In this document: positions 31,816 to 42,305 of the stretch, piece after piece | Numbering within the stretch: position 1 is the first letter of the stretch | Layout of the letters: every line of letters starts with the position of its first letter | NCBI RefSeq assembly: GCF_001577835.2 | Contig: NC_029541.1 | Span: forward strand, 2,847,141 to 2,911,140 | Length of the DNA: 64,000 nucleotides | Source: Coturnix japonica | Taxonomy: Eukaryota; Chordata; Aves; Galliformes; Phasianidae | Direction: 5' to 3' | Translations under genes and position numbers: made by a program | The notes under the pieces: generated by a model | The model's database searches: none | Told to the model about the DNA's origin: nothing | The model's input: the letters and a program-made list of their open reading frames with translations, nothing else

Positions 31816-32658
31816 TGATGGCTGTTTGAGTGCTCGCTTGTGAGTTCACTGCTCGTTGTGTGAGCTGTATGTTCTGTTCAAGGCGTTTGGAGTCATCCCG
31901 ACAAGGTGAGCAAGTTCTTTATCATCCCTCCTCCACGTTTATCTCTTGAGTTTGATTCCGATGCAAGTAAAGCAAGAAAGAAAAGCAGTCATTCCTATGG
32001 GCAACCCCCACGCGTGGCTCTGCAGGCTGGTTGAACTGGAAACCTCGTGTTCCTGCTGCCAGCTCCTGGGTGTGCTCTGCAGCACTGCTGGCTCTGATCC
32101 CCACTGCACGGGGAGGGCTGGCAGGGTGAGATAACACAGCTGGCTCAGCTGCCTTCTATGGGAGGGTCGGATGCTGCTCTGCACTTTGTTTTCTCGCCCC
32201 GAGGTCGTTGCCATAAGGCAATACAAGAGATTTCCCAGCATTTAAAGCGTTTTCTTCCTGTTTTACACAACCCAGCCGCTGCCCTCATTCACACCACAAG
32301 TGACCATCAATCTCCACGCACTCTGTCATCACAAGCGCATATCTCAAAGGAGTGTGCCTGACCCCTCCCTTAAGAAAACAGCTCTTGGCCCCACTGCAAA
32401 CACTTCGGATGGAGCTTAAGCCGTGGCGAAAAGAGGAAATAAAGCTAAAAATAATAATAAAGGATAACCGAGTTCCCAGTGGAGTTCAGCCTTTACTGGG
32501 TGACGAAGGGAACCTCCCCGCTTCAGGGGGAGGATGAAGACAGACCCCTCTGCCCCGAGCCAGGGGGCGGCTCCTCTCCCTTCGTAATACGGGCCGGGAG
32601 GGGCCGGATCCAGGCGGGGCTGGGGCTGGAGGAGTTCCCCATATGCCCGTGGGCTGCG

Positions 32659-35365
32659 ATGGGCTCCGTGCCGTACCGCTCGCTGCTGTCTCTGCTGCTG
32701 TCCCCGCTGTCTGTGCTGCCCGCAGTGTGCGGTGAGCTCCGGGCCGTGCGCCTTTACGCTGCGCTCCTTCGCACCCTTGAATGCGTTTTTCTTCTCTTCC
32801 AGGTGACTGTGGGCCACTGCCCAACCTCAACAGGGCAGAGCCCCCTGAGGACGACAGGCACAAGGACAGCTTCCCTGTGGGCTACCAAGTGACCTATAGA
32901 TGCCTCCAGAATTACTCGAAGATCCCATCGCGGTCGGATACAATCGTGTGCTTTAATAACTCCCGATGGTCCAGACTGCAGGAGTTTTGTGACCGTGAGT
33001 AGTTTGGTGCTTGGCACCGCATTCGTGGCCGCAGCAATCGTGGCTGTAAGGGCTTCCTCACCTGAGGAACCACTTCTTGCCCTTCTTCCTAACTGTGTTG
33101 CCTCGGAGCTGGTGTTAATAAACACAGATACCTCAGGGCAGCATAGCATTGAGGGGAAGAAAAACAGCTGGGGAGCACTAGCACAGCCCAGGGCTGAGTT
33201 TGGAGTTAACAATGTAGGGAAGTCTGTGGCTAATTGGCTTTGCTGGCTCACACCAAAGCTTCCATCTGTGGAGCTGGTGGGGCAGGTGGGCAGCTCCAAG
33301 AAAGCACAAAAGAACATTTGAAATCCTTTCCATTGAAGGATTGGACTGTGGACATCTTAAAACCACAGGAATTACTCATTGAACTGTCAGCATAGCAGTA
33401 TCCTAAATGATGCTTGTGCATCATTGCCTGTATTTGTGCCTTATATTTGTTGTTTTTCCCTTGCTTTGGAGCTGTATGCTTGTCTTTCCTCATTGCCAGG
33501 CAGCTGCCAGAGCCCTCCCCAAGTGCCCTTTGCCAAACTATCAGAAGAAGATGAAATGAAGAACTTTTACGCTGTTGGGATCACAGTGCGCTATGACTGC
33601 AGGCCAGGCTATGAGAACAGCACTGCTGTGCCCCCCAGCAGCACCTGCAGAGAGAATTCAACATGGTCAGAAGTCCCTGAGCTGTGTCACAGTGAGTGCA
33701 CCCTGCATCGCTTCCTTCCCTCCTGTCTCCTCCTCCTGCTGCAGCCCCAGCACTCCATGCAGAGCTGCTTTTCAGGGCATTTAGCAGCATGAAAATCATA
33801 TCAGCTCTTCTATTCCTGTTGCTCCGTGCCTTAAGGATGCTCTCGTTTCTTTAGAGCTGTCTTGTGGTCCTCCAACAAACCCAGAACACGGCACTGTTGT
33901 GGTAACGGATCACCTCTTCCTTGCAAAAGCCGAGGTGGTTTGTGATGAAGGGTGAGTGTGAGGATGCCCACTGTCCTGGGGAGGTACTGGGGGTGTCAGT
34001 GCATGAAATATGGATGCACCTTTTCCACCTGCAGGTACACGCTGTCAACAAAGGTATCTTTCATCCGATGTTCCATCCGAGGAGATGGGGTTGCCTGGAC
34101 TCCACTTCCAACATGTCGGGGTAAGGGAGGCCTTCAGAGCTTGGCTGGAAACACAGAACATCTGTATTAAAAAGCAGCACTGAGTGTTGTGGATTTTCCC
34201 AGTTGTGTGGATCTATGTGGTTCTCAGCTCCACCAGAGAGCAGCATGGGCTCAATGTGCACAGTCTGATAGTTCTCCCTTTAAACACAGCATGTTTCAAG
34301 TGGGTTGGGAGCAAAAGAGCAGGTGGATGCATGGGTTTGTATTCCATCTCCATTCAATTGGACATTTTGGACCATTTCTCCTCCAGCTTCTCCCTCCGGA
34401 CCTGGCACTGGAGCAGTGACAAACCCAACCACTCATTTGGAAGAGGAAGCATCAGAGAACCACTACATCCTACGTAAGAGCTCAGGAAGGCTCCTTCTGC
34501 CTTCAGGCCTCTGTGATTGCAACCCCTGCACCCCACTTCAGAGCCTCATTGGCTTCTTTTTAATATCAATTTCTTTGTTTCCTTATCCAGCACTTATCCT
34601 CGTCCCTTGTGTCATTGGTACGTAGCTTAATATGGAAGATATCTTTTCCTGACACGCAGATAGGATTTGCTGTTGAACGTATGGGGTCATTGTGTTGGTT
34701 TCTTTGTTTCCAAGCTCCTATTGCTGAGTTTTATGGGTTCCTGGGTTTCTCTGGCTGAGAAGGGGCCTCTATGGGGGGGACAGTGCTGCAGAGCACTGAA
34801 TTTTGCTGCCTTTCTCTCACCAACGAGGTGGCATTCACATTCACAATAGGAGCATTTCACACACTTGATTTGCACGCTGGATTTGCTGCTTATCATTTGT
34901 TTTCTTCCCAAGGAACTGCTGTGATTGTTGCTTGGAGCATCAACAAGTGCAGTGCGAATAAAAAGACGGGGTAAGTGAGTTCTGCTCTTCATTCCTCAGT
35001 TACCTTTGGCTTTTTCCTAATGACAGTCGGAGTATTTCATAGAATCATAGAACCATAAGATGGCCTGGGTTGGAAAGGACCACAATGATCATCTCGTTTC
35101 AACCCCCCTGTGTGTGCAGGGTCACCAATCAGGCTGCCCAGAGCCAGAGTTCTTTAAGCTCTGAGCAATGGTTGTTATATTTGGTCCCCATTTGGTCCCA
35201 ATTTGGTTGTTATATTGGTCCCCATTCAACTGCTGTTTATTCCTTAGATTTTCTCCTTTCCTCCTTAGGTCTTACAAGCCAAATCCAGGGGATGTAGAGC
35301 AGAACCCACCCCAAGAGGAACACGGAGCTGATGTGTGTGTAGGGGGAGCTGAAAGCAACTCCTGA
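32659..35365 (+). CDS. Gene D: 3-CCP transmembrane complement regulator
   Basis: Exons: 32659-32731 (signal MGSVPYRSLLSLLLSPLS), 32803-32994 (CCP1, T1), 33500-33691 (CCP2, T1), 33855-33951 + 34035-34120 (split CCP3), 34387-34473 (Ser/Thr-Pro stalk, SPSGPGTGAVTNPTTHLEEE), 34591-34617 and 34913-34970 (transmembrane helix PLILVPCVIGTAVIVAW), 35269-35365 (tail); 302 aa. The stalk, a helix split by a phase-1 intron and a short tail are the CD46-like C-terminal plan. The tail starts INKCSANKK, a basic stop-transfer stretch with a Cys that could be acylated. With only three CCPs it is the shortest regulator in the cluster, and it lacks the T3 domain of the usual triad. Role inferred: cell-surface control of C3b/C4b. 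It could be the avian membrane-type C4BP-named gene. Confidence 0.85.
35038..35150 (-). mobile_element. CR1 LINE 3' fragment in gene D last intron
   Basis: Starts with the CR1 terminal repeats (CATAGAATCATAGAACCATA), then GGCCTGGGTTGGAAAGGACC and GATCATCTCGTTTCAACCCC. It is in reverse orientation within the intron before the last gene D exon; 5'-truncated and non-coding. Confidence 0.88.
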
Positions 35366-35505
35366 CAGCACCAGGATGTGTTGAGAAGCAGATCCAAACT
35401 CCCTTTGGATTCAGCTCCTTCTCCCTTTAGATAATACTTTACTTTTAGTGCCAGAAGAACATTTTCCCCCAGTTCTTAAGCCGAGACTTTTAACCTTCAA
35501 TCATC

Positions 35506-35582
35506 GTTTCTTTCTTTCTTTAAGAAGAAAGAAAGAAACCAGGAAAACACTGCATTTGCACCAGGAAAACACTGCATTTGCA
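35506..35582. repeat. 15-bp perfect inverted repeat plus 22-bp tandem duplication
   Basis: The arms GTTTCTTTCTTTCTT (35506-35520) and its exact complement (35525-35539) flank a 4-base loop. The next 44 bp (35539-35582) are two exact copies of a 22-bp unit beginning CCAGGAAAACACTG. In the gene D 3' UTR this would fold as a strong A/U-rich RNA hairpin. Confidence 0.9.
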
Positions 35583-36036
35583 CATCCTTGTGTGATTCCA
35601 TCACTGTTTTTCTAAGGCTCATTGAGTAGTTTGCAGATATAAACGTTTGAAAACGACAGTATTTATAGCAAAACTGTTACCATTATTAATCTTTTTTTTT
35701 AATGAAAGCAATACAAAACAAGCATCACCGTCATCGTCTGCTTTGTCGCATTTGAGGGTAGAAAGCTTCTCAGATCACCCCGGTTCACTGCAATCTCGTT
35801 CTCATGGCGAGGAAATGGGTCTCCGGGCTGATGGCTGCCGCTGCGTCGCGTTGTTGGTGGCTCAGCTGCTGGGATTAGCTTTGATGTTGGTGTTGGAGGA
35901 GAGCCTGTACCAGTAGGCACAGGGGGAGGGATGGAGGCACAGCCCGCCCTGTGACTCAGCCGCTAATTGAAGGCAAAATATCCGCATCACGGGGCTCAGC
36001 TGTAAGGGGGGAGGAGTTGGCCGCGCCCCGTTTTGC

Positions 36037-36108
36037 GTGGATGTGGGCGTGGATGTGGGCGTGGATGTGGGCGTGGATGTGGGTGTGGATGTGGGTGTGG
36101 GAGTGCGT
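36037..36108. promoter_or_regulatory. 12-bp GTGGATGTGGGC array upstream of gene E
   Basis: Six tandem 12-bp units, the last three diverged, about 190-260 bp before the gene E start codon. Unit junctions create repeated GGGCGTGG (CCACGCCC on the other strand), a KLF/Sp CACCC-type box. A cis-regulatory role is inferred from motif and position only. Confidence 0.6.
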
Positions 36109-36297
36109 ATGTGCTCGGCCCGGCTCTTCATTTTCCTACGGAAGCAGAAGGATTCCGTATTACAACGCGACCGGCGGCTGGGGCTGATGCAGCTTCCTCT
36201 CGCTCCAGTAAAGGCTGTACGGAGCTGAGCTGTGCGGGGCCGAGCTGTACTGCTGGGCTGCTCGTAGCTCTGCGTATAGTCGTAGGAGCATCCAGGG

Positions 36298-39200
36298 ATG
36301 GCCCTGGGTACGATGCTGCTGTGGCTCAGCGTTGTATTGCTGGTACTGCCCGGAGCGAGCGGTGAGTGGGGACCGGGGGGGAGCGGAGCTGAGCCCCCGC
36401 TGGGGAAGCGCTGCGAGAAGCGCTCCTGATCGCCACCCCTGATCGCTTCCCCTTATCGCTTCCCCTTATCGCTTCCCCCTCCCAGCAGGTGACTGCCCAG
36501 AACCACCGAGGTTCTCTTTTGCGGAGCCCCCTGACCCCACCAACTCTTCGTACCCTGTTGGAAGCAGGCTGTTGTACCGCTGCCGCCCGGGGTACATGAG
36601 AGATGTGAATAAGTCCAACCGTGTTACCTGCCTGCCTAACTCCACCTGGGCTTCACAACCTGATTTCTGCATTGGTGAGTGCTCCTATGGGGTCACCAGA
36701 GCCCCCAGGGCTTCACAGAGATGGGGGGATACCCCCCAGGATCGTTGTTAATCCCTATTCTGGGCACCCTCAGTGCTTGAGCAGGGCTGTTCTTTGTTCT
36801 GAGGCATGTTAATCTGTTGGGCATGAACTCTGCCCTATCTCACTTTACCATCTGTTGATACAGTGCAAGTGCTGAAGTAGACTTCCAGAGAAGTAGGGTA
36901 CAAAGGGGAAAAGGCAGCAAGATTCCTCATGCATTAACAAAGCAGTAATAATAGGGTTCCCTCCTTCAACTTCTGCGCTGCTTTCATCCCCTACAGACCG
37001 TGATTTCACTTCTAGATCTGTTTTAAGCCCCAGAAGCATATAAACTTCTATTGTGCTGCTTGCTCTTTGCTGTGTTTGACTTCCCATTCCTTGAAAGCTA
37101 AAGTGATTTTCTGCTTCTGAAAGTGCTGGGGAGGAAGGCAGGTGAAAAGGAGCTCCTCCTCTGCAGTGATTCTGACCAGCTGTATTGCTGTACTGCAATA
37201 ACATACAGCTAATGCTGAGCATTTGCCCTGCCAGGAAAGTTATGTATGCCACCCGAAATAACAAATGGTGACTTCCATGTCAGCACTGACCTCCGGTTTG
37301 GAGCCACAATAAACTTCACCTGCAAGGCTGGGTAAGGCTGCAGTAAGTCGGGGCTGCAGGCAGCAGTGAGGGGTGGGATGATTCTGATGCTTGGGGGTTG
37401 TATATTTATTAGATCCATTCTTTCTATTCTCAGGTACCGCTTAGTTGGGAGCCCGACAGCACAATGTGTTCTGAGTGGCAGTGATGTTGTTTGGGATAAG
37501 GTTCCACACTGCGAGAGTAAGTAGATCTGAAGCTCTTTGAGTGCATCCTCAAAGCTGCTGCTGCTGCCAGCCTCTCCTTCAGCCTCTCCTCTTGGAATAA
37601 AGCTGCTTTTCTGCCACTTTACCACTAAAAAGATGGAGTCTGAAGGCTTGGCAGCATTCAGGTGGAGATGATTGCATTAGGGCTGCTCCCTTTGCCTGTC
37701 CTTTGTTTGACTGTAGAAGTTGGTGGTCCTCAGTTTCACATTAATGATGTTTTTGTCTTTTCATACCATTGCTTTCCTGTGCAGTGATTCCCTGTTCACC
37801 ACCTCCTGTGATTGAGAACGGACATCACAGCGATGCACACACAGACTACACCTATGGGATCGCTGTAACTTACAGCTGCAAAGAAGGGTTTTCTCTCATT
37901 GGGAACGCCACCATTCACTGTACAACACACGATAACCTCAATGGGATATGGAGCAGTCCAGCCCCAGAATGCAAAGGTAGATGTCATCTTCCCCTCCTTA
38001 TTCTTTTGCTTTGTTTCTCCTATGTAAATTCCTTCCACTGAGCTGACAAACACAAGAAGGATTTGGTTCTAAATGGGTTCCATAGTGCTGTGCATTTCCA
38101 AATTCAGAGACAAGGTTTGCTATAATGGGATCCTCATCACATGGATAGCTGCTGTGATAACCTGAACTGCACAAGCATAAGCAGATGAAGACCTGCATGT
38201 TGTTTCTTCTTGTCTCTGTTCACTGAGTACTTGCATCATGCCTATGCACCACTATAAGCCTATAGAAGAAGCCTATAGGAGCTTCTCATATTGTGGCCCT
38301 GGTGATGCTTTTTCTTCCTGTAACAACTGTTCTTATCAACTCCCCTCCACTTCCAGTGGTGAGATGTGAAAAGCCAGAAGTGGAAAATGGGAAGAATCTC
38401 AATAGCTTTGCCACCGAGTACACGTATGGAGAAAAAGTGAGCTTTGAGTGTGTTCCTGGGCATGCTTTGAATGGCTCTCAGACAGTTACCTGTGATGCAG
38501 ACAGTGCCTGGAAGCCAGCTCTGCCAACGTGTGACCCACGTGAGTACAAACAGGCTTCCTGAGCTGCCCTGAGGTTTGCATTTGTGTGCTGCAGTGCATG
38601 GAGCATGTTTAGCTTTGGTAGCTAGCATTGCTTTTGTCTCCAATTGTCAGGATACTGCGGCCCTCCTCCTAACATCCCTTCTGCTGAGTTAATGGGGGCT
38701 GTGAACAGCAGCTCCTTGGCTGGAACAAAGCTGACATACCAGTGTCAGCCAGGTTTCACCACGGAGAATGGGAGGACTTTGGAAGTCACCTGTCTGCTCG
38801 ACACAACCTGGTCTGCAGGCTCTGCACTGTGCACACGTGGGTACCTCTGCTCTTCTGCTTGGCCATACAAGTGAGCTAGACCTGTTTGAGATGCCAGCTA
38901 TTCTGGTTGGTGTCCAGCTCCGGCTTTGCAGGCACAAAGCATACAGCTTTCTTGCTGAATTTGCTTGAAGACGTATAAATCAACTTCTTTTTCTCTAGGT
39001 CAGCAATGCGCTGTTCCCACAGTACAGAATGGGATGGTGAATGGGGACAGCTTTCTATTTGGGATGACTGTGACCTTCTCATGCAAGAGTGGGTGAGTTG
39101 GGGCAGAAAATCAGGGACTCTAATAGGCTGTGACACCCACCTGCAGTATTTGCTGCCCTGGTTCCCAGTTCAAGATCCCAATACAGCTTCATGCTGAGTG

Positions 39201-40479
39201 TAAATGAGATGAGAGAGGCAATGCTCACTGAGCACTGATGCTGGGAACTCTTTACATTGACCATATACTGCCTGCACAGCACTAGAGTGCCCTTGCTCAC
39301 CCATATGGGCACTGTGGCCAGATCCCATTCCATAGCAGGGGCAGCTCCTGGTTGATTGAAGGGAGAACCATGTTCTGGAGTGTGTTAAACTTCTCCTCTT
39401 TCTTTAGGTACAAATTAAAGGGATCATCTTCTGCCAAATGCGTGGCAATGGGAAATGGAGTTGAATGGGACGTGGATCTCCCATCCTGTGAAAGTAAGGA
39501 AAAACTGCACTGAGCCATTGGGATAACAGCTGGAATTGCTCTGGTGTAGCTGTGTGGGGGTGGGATGGGGCTGTGCCAATTCAATTGGCTGCGAAGCTCA
39601 GGTTTTCAGTGCTAACTTGTACTGTGAGGCCTTATGGGCCTGTCAGAGGTTAAGTGGAGAAGCAAAGGATGAGCAAAAGTTAAACTACTGATGCACAGCC
39701 CTGGCTGTATTTCCTTCTCCCCATTCACACTGTGTACGTTTTCAGTTAGCAGAAGCACTCAGTCTCTCTCAATGGTGTTCCCCATAGGACAGCGCTCTGA
39801 TGTTCTCTGTGATCGACCCCCCAGCATTGGCAATGGGGTGCACAATGGCACAGGGGGCACAGTGTTCCTCCAGGGCTCCGTTGTGGTTTATTCCTGCAAT
39901 CATGGTTTCATCCTGGCTGGAAGCAGCTCCATTCAGTGCCTTGCAAAGACCCAGGACCATGGAGTCTGGAGCACACCCACTCCTGAGTGCAGAGGTGATT
40001 ATCTCCTGGGGCTGTCTTGCTGTCTTCTCTGTCTTAAAACAATAAAGACACCTTCATTTACTTTCTCTTTGAAAGTAAAAAGGCACTGCAGTGATGCAGG
40101 GCTCCCTTTCTACCTATACACTGGCTTTGAGCTGCTCAGTGCTGTATAATCAGAAGCCCTGAACTGCTGCATGGTTGTGCAGAGTCACATGTTGGCTTTC
40201 TTCCTTTCCAGGTGGAGCAAGCAGCATCATTGCTGGTAAGTGACATGTACTGAACATCACTGTGCTCCCATTCTTGGCTATCTTTGCATTACTGGTTCTT
40301 TATGTGTTTTACTTCAACCTGAAACAGGCTGAAGAGCCTTCCATAGCAATCTGTTGCCATGCTTGTGTTCTTGTTGCTGTGAAGAAGAGGTGGGGAGGTG
40401 GGTGCACAGCCTGAAGTTCCTTTTGCCTCTTGCAGGAGTCCTGCCCCTCCTTCTGGCAATGCTGGTGATGGATTTCTAG
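36298..40479 (+). CDS. Gene E: 7-CCP GPI-anchored complement regulator
   Basis: Exons: 36298-36361 (signal MALGTMLLWLSVVLLVLPG), 36489-36674 (CCP1, T1), 37235-37331 + 37434-37516 (split CCP2), 37785-37976 (CCP3, T3), 38357-38539 (CCP4), 38651-38836 (CCP5, T1), 38999-39092 + 39408-39493 (split CCP6), 39788-39994 (CCP7, T3), 40212-40235, 40436-40479; 481 aa. The end reads GGASSIIAGGVLPLLLAMLV then MDF-stop: small residues, a short spacer and a hydrophobic end with no cytoplasmic tail, the classic GPI-attachment signal. The protein holds two complete T1/split/T3 triads separated by one CCP, so it may have two C3b/C4b sites. Mammalian CD55 is also GPI-anchored but has four CCPs. This probably is the avian GPI-type C4BP-named gene. 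Exon 2 has tandem acceptors (CAGCAG). Confidence 0.88.
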
Positions 40480-42305
40480 ATCAGGGCACAGATGATGGGA
40501 TGTGGTCGGGCCCTGTGTTGCCTTCTGGATAAGCCAACCCTGCAATGATGACTGATAGAACTGTGATGCTGTGATGGATAAAGATGATGTTGAGCCCTAG
40601 TGCCCCCCAGGCAAGAACTTGCACTTTTTGGCCGTTGTTGTGCTGGACACAACAGCAACGTGGCTCAGATGTGACTGAGGTTATCACTATGGGAAGTGGA
40701 AGTGATGCTAAAGACTTTTGAACTGCACTGCTGTGGGCTCAAGGAAATCGGGCACTTTGGGTACCTCCATGTTCTGATTTTTCAGCCCTGCTGAGGTAAT
40801 GCTGAGCCTCATCCCCATCAGGGTTCCCAGCTGTATCAAGTGTCCTGATGGGTGACTGTCTTTGTATGAGTGGTACGTACTTGAACAAATGGTGTGAGCC
40901 AAATACTGTGACACTGAAAGCACTGACAATATTTGCATAGATGCACACTGTAGCAATTACTTCAAGGCCAGTCTGGACACAACAAGCCTTATAAACGGGT
41001 TCTTTTACCGGAGAGAATATAAATATAAACACCTTGTGACAAAGAACTATTCTGACTCTTCCTGTTTGTGCTAAAGTTAGGTTCGGAGATGGTGTGAAAG
41101 TGTTCGCCACCTCCTTGCTCCGTATCACATCAGTGCTTCTCTTTGAGACGCCCTTCCTTCCTGCCCCAGGGCTGTGCTGCATTGCCAGCAGTGAGCTGCC
41201 ATCCGAATGCATAAGGAATGCAATGCTGTGTGTGGTTGCTGCCTTCGGACCCCATGATTCTATTAAGCAAAACATGGAGGGTCAGGGCTGTGTCTGAAGA
41301 TTGCAGCTCTGACTTCTTTGCTATTTACAGCTGGAAAACGGAAGCATTCAGAATGCTTATCATGCACTTATTTGTTTCTGCATTTTCATCTGTGCCTTCC
41401 TGTTAACCGGAACGTGCATCTGTTAAGAGGAAAAAGCACAAGGAGCCATTTCCACACCTGAGCTTTCTTGTAAATAGGCTCAGAGGGTTCCCAATAACAG
41501 CAGAGCTCTGTTGTGCCCAGCTGGCACTATGGCAGAGCATATTGAAAACACAGCTGTATATATATGTGTTTTAAGCCATGTGGGTGACAGGAGGGTCAGA
41601 ACGCAACTTGTTCTGCTTTATTTTAACCTCAGTGCCGTTGTTTCGGTTGCGTAGATCAGACTGAATTTCCCATATAATTGAATTTCATCTTGAAATGACT
41701 GTGTGCGTTGTGGAAGCTGCCAATAAAAGGGATAAGGACAACCTGAGCGCCTCCTTTGGGCTCGGAACATCTGCAGCCATGCAGCAGTGCTGGGGGGGTC
41801 ATGTAGCCCTGATAGTTGATCCCCAGCTGCACAGAAGTGCTCCATTGCCCCCCAGGGACAAAGTGGCCCCTGCTGCCTCCAGCCCAGTGTATGGGAAGAG
41901 GTGGAAGTGCTCAACTCTGCTCTTCCCTTCCCATAGCCAGGCAGGCTTAGCGGGCAATGGCTGCAGGGGAAGAACCCTGGCCACTTCCCTTAACCAGGGA
42001 TGCTCTGGCCCATCCGGCTGAAAGCCCCTCGTGCCTTCCCTGTCACAGATACCCCATGTCACACAGCAGCTCCCAAGGGCCCATCCTCCATTACATGGAA
42101 GGACCAGAAAACCAACAGCAGAAGCTCAATGGGGCTGCACAGCTCAGGCTGGTGTCCGCCTCCACCCTGTGCTGGAGCCCACAGGTTCCTGTCCTCCAGC
42201 CCTGGGAAGCCCCACAGCTGTGATCCTTCCTCAAGCATGGGGAACCAGGACCCCTATATCTGCATTGGAGCCTCTGGGGTCTGCAGGCTGCACCAGGATC
42301 AGAGC
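40480..42305 (+). other. Gene E 3' UTR and gene F upstream region
   Basis: The gene E 3' UTR plausibly runs to AATAAA at 41722-41727. The 580 bp that follow hold no recognisable gene and must contain the gene F promoter; there is no TATA box or strong CpG island. An ATG at 42237 is in frame with the gene F start and would add 23 residues before the signal peptide. Confidence 0.55.
41722..41727 (+). terminator. Polyadenylation signal of gene E
   Basis: AATAAA about 1.24 kb past the gene E stop codon. It is the first canonical plus-strand signal noticed after that stop. Confidence 0.5.

Larger units (their letters stand above)
30844..32658 (+). other. Gene C downstream flank and gene D promoter region
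   Basis: Contains a CR1 fragment (31061-31185), a short TA tract near 31632, and an AATAAA at 31810-31815 that could end gene C. No second half of the split CCP that begins at 30752 could be found. From about 32500 the sequence becomes GC-rich with GGGAGGGG and GGCGGGG boxes near 32590-32620, fitting a TATA-less promoter for gene D. Confidence 0.55.
35366..36297 (+). other. Gene D 3' UTR, hairpin and duplication, gene E promoter
   Basis: The left half is the likely gene D 3' UTR, holding a hairpin and a 22-bp duplication (35506-35582); no canonical AATAAA was found. From about 35800 the sequence is GC-rich and carries TGACTCAGC (35952-35960, AP-1/NF-E2 type) and the GTGGATGTGGGC array (36037-36108). 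The right half is the gene E promoter by position. Confidence 0.6.

Noticed and set aside
35270-35330. Gene D tail contains PGDVEQNPPQ, close to the 2A peptide core D-V-E-x-N-P-G-P.
   Set aside because: The essential NPG|P is NPP here, the upstream 2A context is missing and nothing is encoded after it. Chance similarity.
36033-36365. Open frames encoding Trp/Met/Ala, Cys/Gly or Val/Asp/Gly repeats.
   Set aside because: Translation of the 12-bp promoter array in different frames; no start context or homology.
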